NCBI GenBank assembly: GCA_963796325.1
Contig: CAWCLF010000001.1
Coordinates: 1,674,001 to 1,738,000, forward strand
Direction: 5' to 3'
DNA from: CAVYGN01 sp963796325
GTDB taxonomy: Bacteria > Spirochaetota > Brevinematia > Brevinematales > JAOACQ01
DNA length: 64,000 bases
Position numbers and translations under genes: made by a program. The notes under the pieces are model-generated. The model was given only the letters and a program-made list of their open reading frames with translations. It searched no databases and was not told where the DNA came from. The number at the start of each line of letters is the position of its first letter. Position 1 is the stretch's first letter. Shown piece by piece: positions 62,083 through 64,000 of the stretch.

Positions 62083-63513
62083 ATGAAGAAAATCAGCTAT
62101 AAATGGATAGCGCTTTCATGCACTTCCCTGGGCGCACTGATGGCCATCTTGAACGGCGGCACCCTTGTCATAGCGCTCCCGGTAATTATGAAGGAACTGC
62201 ATACCAATCTCCAGGTTGTCTTATGGATAATTATAGGCTACCTTCTTCTTATAACAATCCTGGTACCGGCCATCGGACGTGTCGCCGATATCATCGGCAG
62301 GAAAATGCTTTTTGTCGGCGGTTTTATCGTATTCACCCTTGGCTCTTTTCTATGCGGGCTGGCACAGTCGGGCATCCAGCTTTTTTTATACCGTCTCGTG
62401 CAGGCCGTGGGAGGGTCCCTGATTATCGCTAACGGTCCTCCGATCATAACTGACGCTTTCCCGAAAAACGAACTGGGAAGGGGCCTTGGCGTAAACAGCA
62501 TGATAATAAGCGTGGCCCTGGTCATCGGCCCTGTCGCCGGGGGATTTTTAATTCCCATAGGCTGGAGATGGATCTTTTTCGTCAATGTGCCCATCGGCAT
62601 TATAGGATCGATCTGGGCAATAATCCAGCTCAAGGAACTCGACGTTCTTCCGGCACACCAGTCGTTCGACTGGATCGGGACGCTGATTTTTTCTTCCGGT
62701 ATGCTTGCGTTTTTAATCGCACTGTCCTTCGGAGGCTTTGCAGGCTGGTTCAATATCTATATCGATATACTCTTTGTTTATTCGATTATCGCAATGGCGC
62801 TTTTTATTCTCATAGAAATTAAAACAAAACAGCCGTTCCTGGATATGAGGCTTTTTAAATCGAGGCTTCTCGCCTTTGCATACGGGAGCACTCTTTTAAA
62901 CGGCATAGCAAGGGGCGCAGTTACCTTTTTACTGATATTTTATTTCCAGGGAATTAAGGGTTACGACCCTCTCTATTCGGCTATCCTTCTTACGCCTTTC
63001 GCCCTTCCCATGATCCTGATCTCTCCTGTCAGCGGATGGCTTTCGGACAAATACGGTTCCAGGGAATTAAGTTCGATAGGGCTCCTTATATCCGCTATAG
63101 GATTGATAGGCTTCCTGTTTATCAATGCCGGCAGTTCGGTAACAGGGCTTATGATATGGATGCTTATAATGGGCGTAGGCAGCGGCCTGTTTTTCTCCCC
63201 CAATACTAAAGCCATTATGCAGTCTGTTCCCGTCGATAAAAGAGGCATTGCCGCGGGAGTGAGGACGATGATGAATAACGCGGGGGCGGTTGTCAGCCTG
63301 GCCCTGGCGATGGCGATCATTTCGTCGAGCATTACTCCCGATGCGCTGCAGGGACTCTTCCTGGGCACACAGGTCGGTTCAAAGGGGATCGCGATATCCG
63401 AATTCCTGTCGGGATTAAGAATCGCCTTTGTAATTTCTTTCATATTCAGCCTCCTGGGAGCATTCATATCCTACCTCAGGGGAGCGGAACCCGTCTGGAA
63501 CAACGGCGATTAA
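62083..63513 (+). CDS. MFS transporter of the EmrB/QacA (DHA2) family
   Basis: A 476-residue proton-driven exporter with about 14 membrane helices. GRVADIIGRK is motif A between helices 2 and 3, and VALVIGPVAGGFL is motif C, typical of drug exporters. The first helix reads LNGGTLVIALP, with Asn where many DHA2 members have Asp. Together with the TetR gene it suggests export of a toxic or signalling compound. The ribosome site is weak. Confidence 0.92.
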   Translation: MKKISYKWIALSCTSLGALMAILNGGTLVIALPVIMKELHTNLQVVLWIIIGYLLLITILVPAIGRVADIIGRKMLFVGGFIVFTLGSFLCGLAQSGIQLFLYRLVQAVGGSLIIANGPPIITDAFPKNELGRGLGVNSMIISVALVIGPVAGGFLIPIGWRWIFFVNVPIGIIGSIWAIIQLKELDVLPAHQSFDWIGTLIFSSGMLAFLIALSFGGFAGWFNIYIDILFVYSIIAMALFILIEIKTKQPFLDMRLFKSRLLAFAYGSTLLNGIARGAVTFLLIFYFQGIKGYDPLYSAILLTPFALPMILISPVSGWLSDKYGSRELSSIGLLISAIGLIGFLFINAGSSVTGLMIWMLIMGVGSGLFFSPNTKAIMQSVPVDKRGIAAGVRTMMNNAGAVVSLALAMAIISSSITPDALQGLFLGTQVGSKGIAISEFLSGLRIAFVISFIFSLLGAFISYLRGAEPVWNNGD

Positions 63514-63516
63514 TAA

Positions 63517-63545
63517 TTGCATAATTTACAGCCATTCCTTATATT
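63517..63545 (+). promoter_or_regulatory. Promoter for the DUF362-type lipoprotein
   Basis: TTGCAT (63517-63522), 17 bases, TATATT (63540-63545). Confidence 0.5.
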
Positions 63546-63598
63546 AATACCCTGAATTGCCGGGGTTGAGTTGATTTTACACAGTTAAGGAGGAAGCC

Positions 63599-64000
63599 AT
63601 GAACTTCAAAAGGATTACCCGCGGGATAGCGATCAATTCAACCGCTGTTCTTCTGTTAGCGGCTCTTATTGCATGCGGCGTCAGCACAAAACCCGGAAAC
63701 AATAAGAGCCCGCTCGAAGCTTCAAAAGTGGCAATCGTGCAGTCTTCAAAGGCAAAAGCCGAGAACCTCAACTACAGCGACATACTGGCCATGGTTTCAA
63801 ACGCCATCGAACAGGCGGGGGGCTTCAAGGGCTTCATCACCAACGGCATGACGGTTGTTTTAAAGCCGAACCTCGTTGTAAGGAACGATTATACGACGCC
63901 CGGATGGACAGGACCGCTAATTAAGACCGAAGTAAGCGGCAACTGCACCGACTGGCGCGTTACCAGGGCTGTCGTCGAAATCGTAAGGCATTTCGACCCC
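63599..64000 (+). CDS. DUF362-type lipoprotein (N-terminal part, cut by window end)
   Basis: The frame is open from ATG 63599 to the window edge (134 residues seen). AAGGAGG precedes it. A signal segment ends in the lipobox LIACG (cysteine near 24). The mature part has VAIVQSSKAKA, AIEQAGGF, GMTVVLKPNLV and TDWRVTRAVVEIV, the usual start of the DUF362 family, whose members often carry Fe-S clusters and whose function is poorly known. The rest of the gene lies outside the window. Confidence 0.82.
   Translation, partial: MNFKRITRGIAINSTAVLLLAALIACGVSTKPGNNKSPLEASKVAIVQSSKAKAENLNYSDILAMVSNAIEQAGGFKGFITNGMTVVLKPNLVVRNDYTTPGWTGPLIKTEVSGNCTDWRVTRAVVEIVRHFDP

Overview
The window reads as chromosomal DNA of a diderm, motile, chemotactic bacterium of moderate GC, most likely a spirochaete or a close uncultivated relative. 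The diderm clues are two LptF/LptG-type permeases, many lipoproteins with clear lipoboxes and two probable beta-barrel proteins. The spirochaete clues are the gene order cheA-cheW-cheX-cheY, a CheY with a short N-terminal extension before the receiver domain, a membrane-anchored giant TPR protein of the type seen as a flagellar collar component, and a spirochaete/planctomycete-style EF-G-like GTPase. This placement is inference: there is no rRNA in the window. Many vegetative-type promoters can be read by eye; most follow TTGAnn, a 17-base spacer, then TAAAAT or TATAAT.

Layout. 0-3.1 kb: end of a membrane protein, then an lptF-lptG-like pair. 3.1-13.5 kb (minus): phosphofructokinase, KDPG-type aldolase, serA, a small ferredoxin, an anti-sigma-type ATPase, a NeuB-type sialic-acid synthase, a short flagellin-like protein, an FtsW/RodA-type protein and a 931-residue Pro/Glu-rich TPR protein. 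13.7-19.5 kb (plus): argF-argH behind a strong leader hairpin, tandem Usp protein, lipoprotein, cyclic-nucleotide-binding protein, malate/lactate dehydrogenase. 19.5-23.4 kb (minus): accA, EF-G-like GTPase, TetR. 23.6-25.9 kb: two related exported barrel-like proteins, the second with a 20-Asn microsatellite. 25.9-29.4 kb (minus): phosphonate/phosphate-type ABC transporter.

30.6-42.5 kb (plus) is the most unusual part: eleven tightly packed genes encoding a SnoaL-like protein, three DJ-1/PfpI proteins, a metallo-beta-lactamase-fold hydrolase, a protein joining prenyltransferase-like toroid repeats to ankyrin repeats, an N-acylglucosamine-2-epimerase-like enzyme, a glycogen debranching enzyme and a complete partner-switching set (STAS antagonist, anti-sigma kinase, PP2C phosphatase with a 5TM sensor). 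I know of no described system with this composition.

43.0-43.4 kb carries two valine tRNAs with a near-consensus promoter, a diverged tandem of two-hairpin units and a dispersed palindromic element also seen at 6.8 and 17.8 kb. 43.5-57.0 kb (plus): an unknown gene, cheR, cheB, cheA, cheW, cheX, cheY, a ROK glucokinase, exported and TPR lipoproteins (one with an apparent frameshift), an HD-GYP response regulator and a sigma-54 activator lacking a receiver. 57.1-60.2 kb (minus): glucose/mannose-type ABC importer without its ATPase. 60.4-63.5 kb: TetR, an SDR that has lost its catalytic residues and a 14-TM MFS exporter, with paired palindromes around the promoter. The window ends in a DUF362-type lipoprotein.

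Together the sugar importer, ROK kinase, phosphofructokinase, debranching enzyme and aldolase describe glucose and glycogen use; the che and HD-GYP genes describe motility control.
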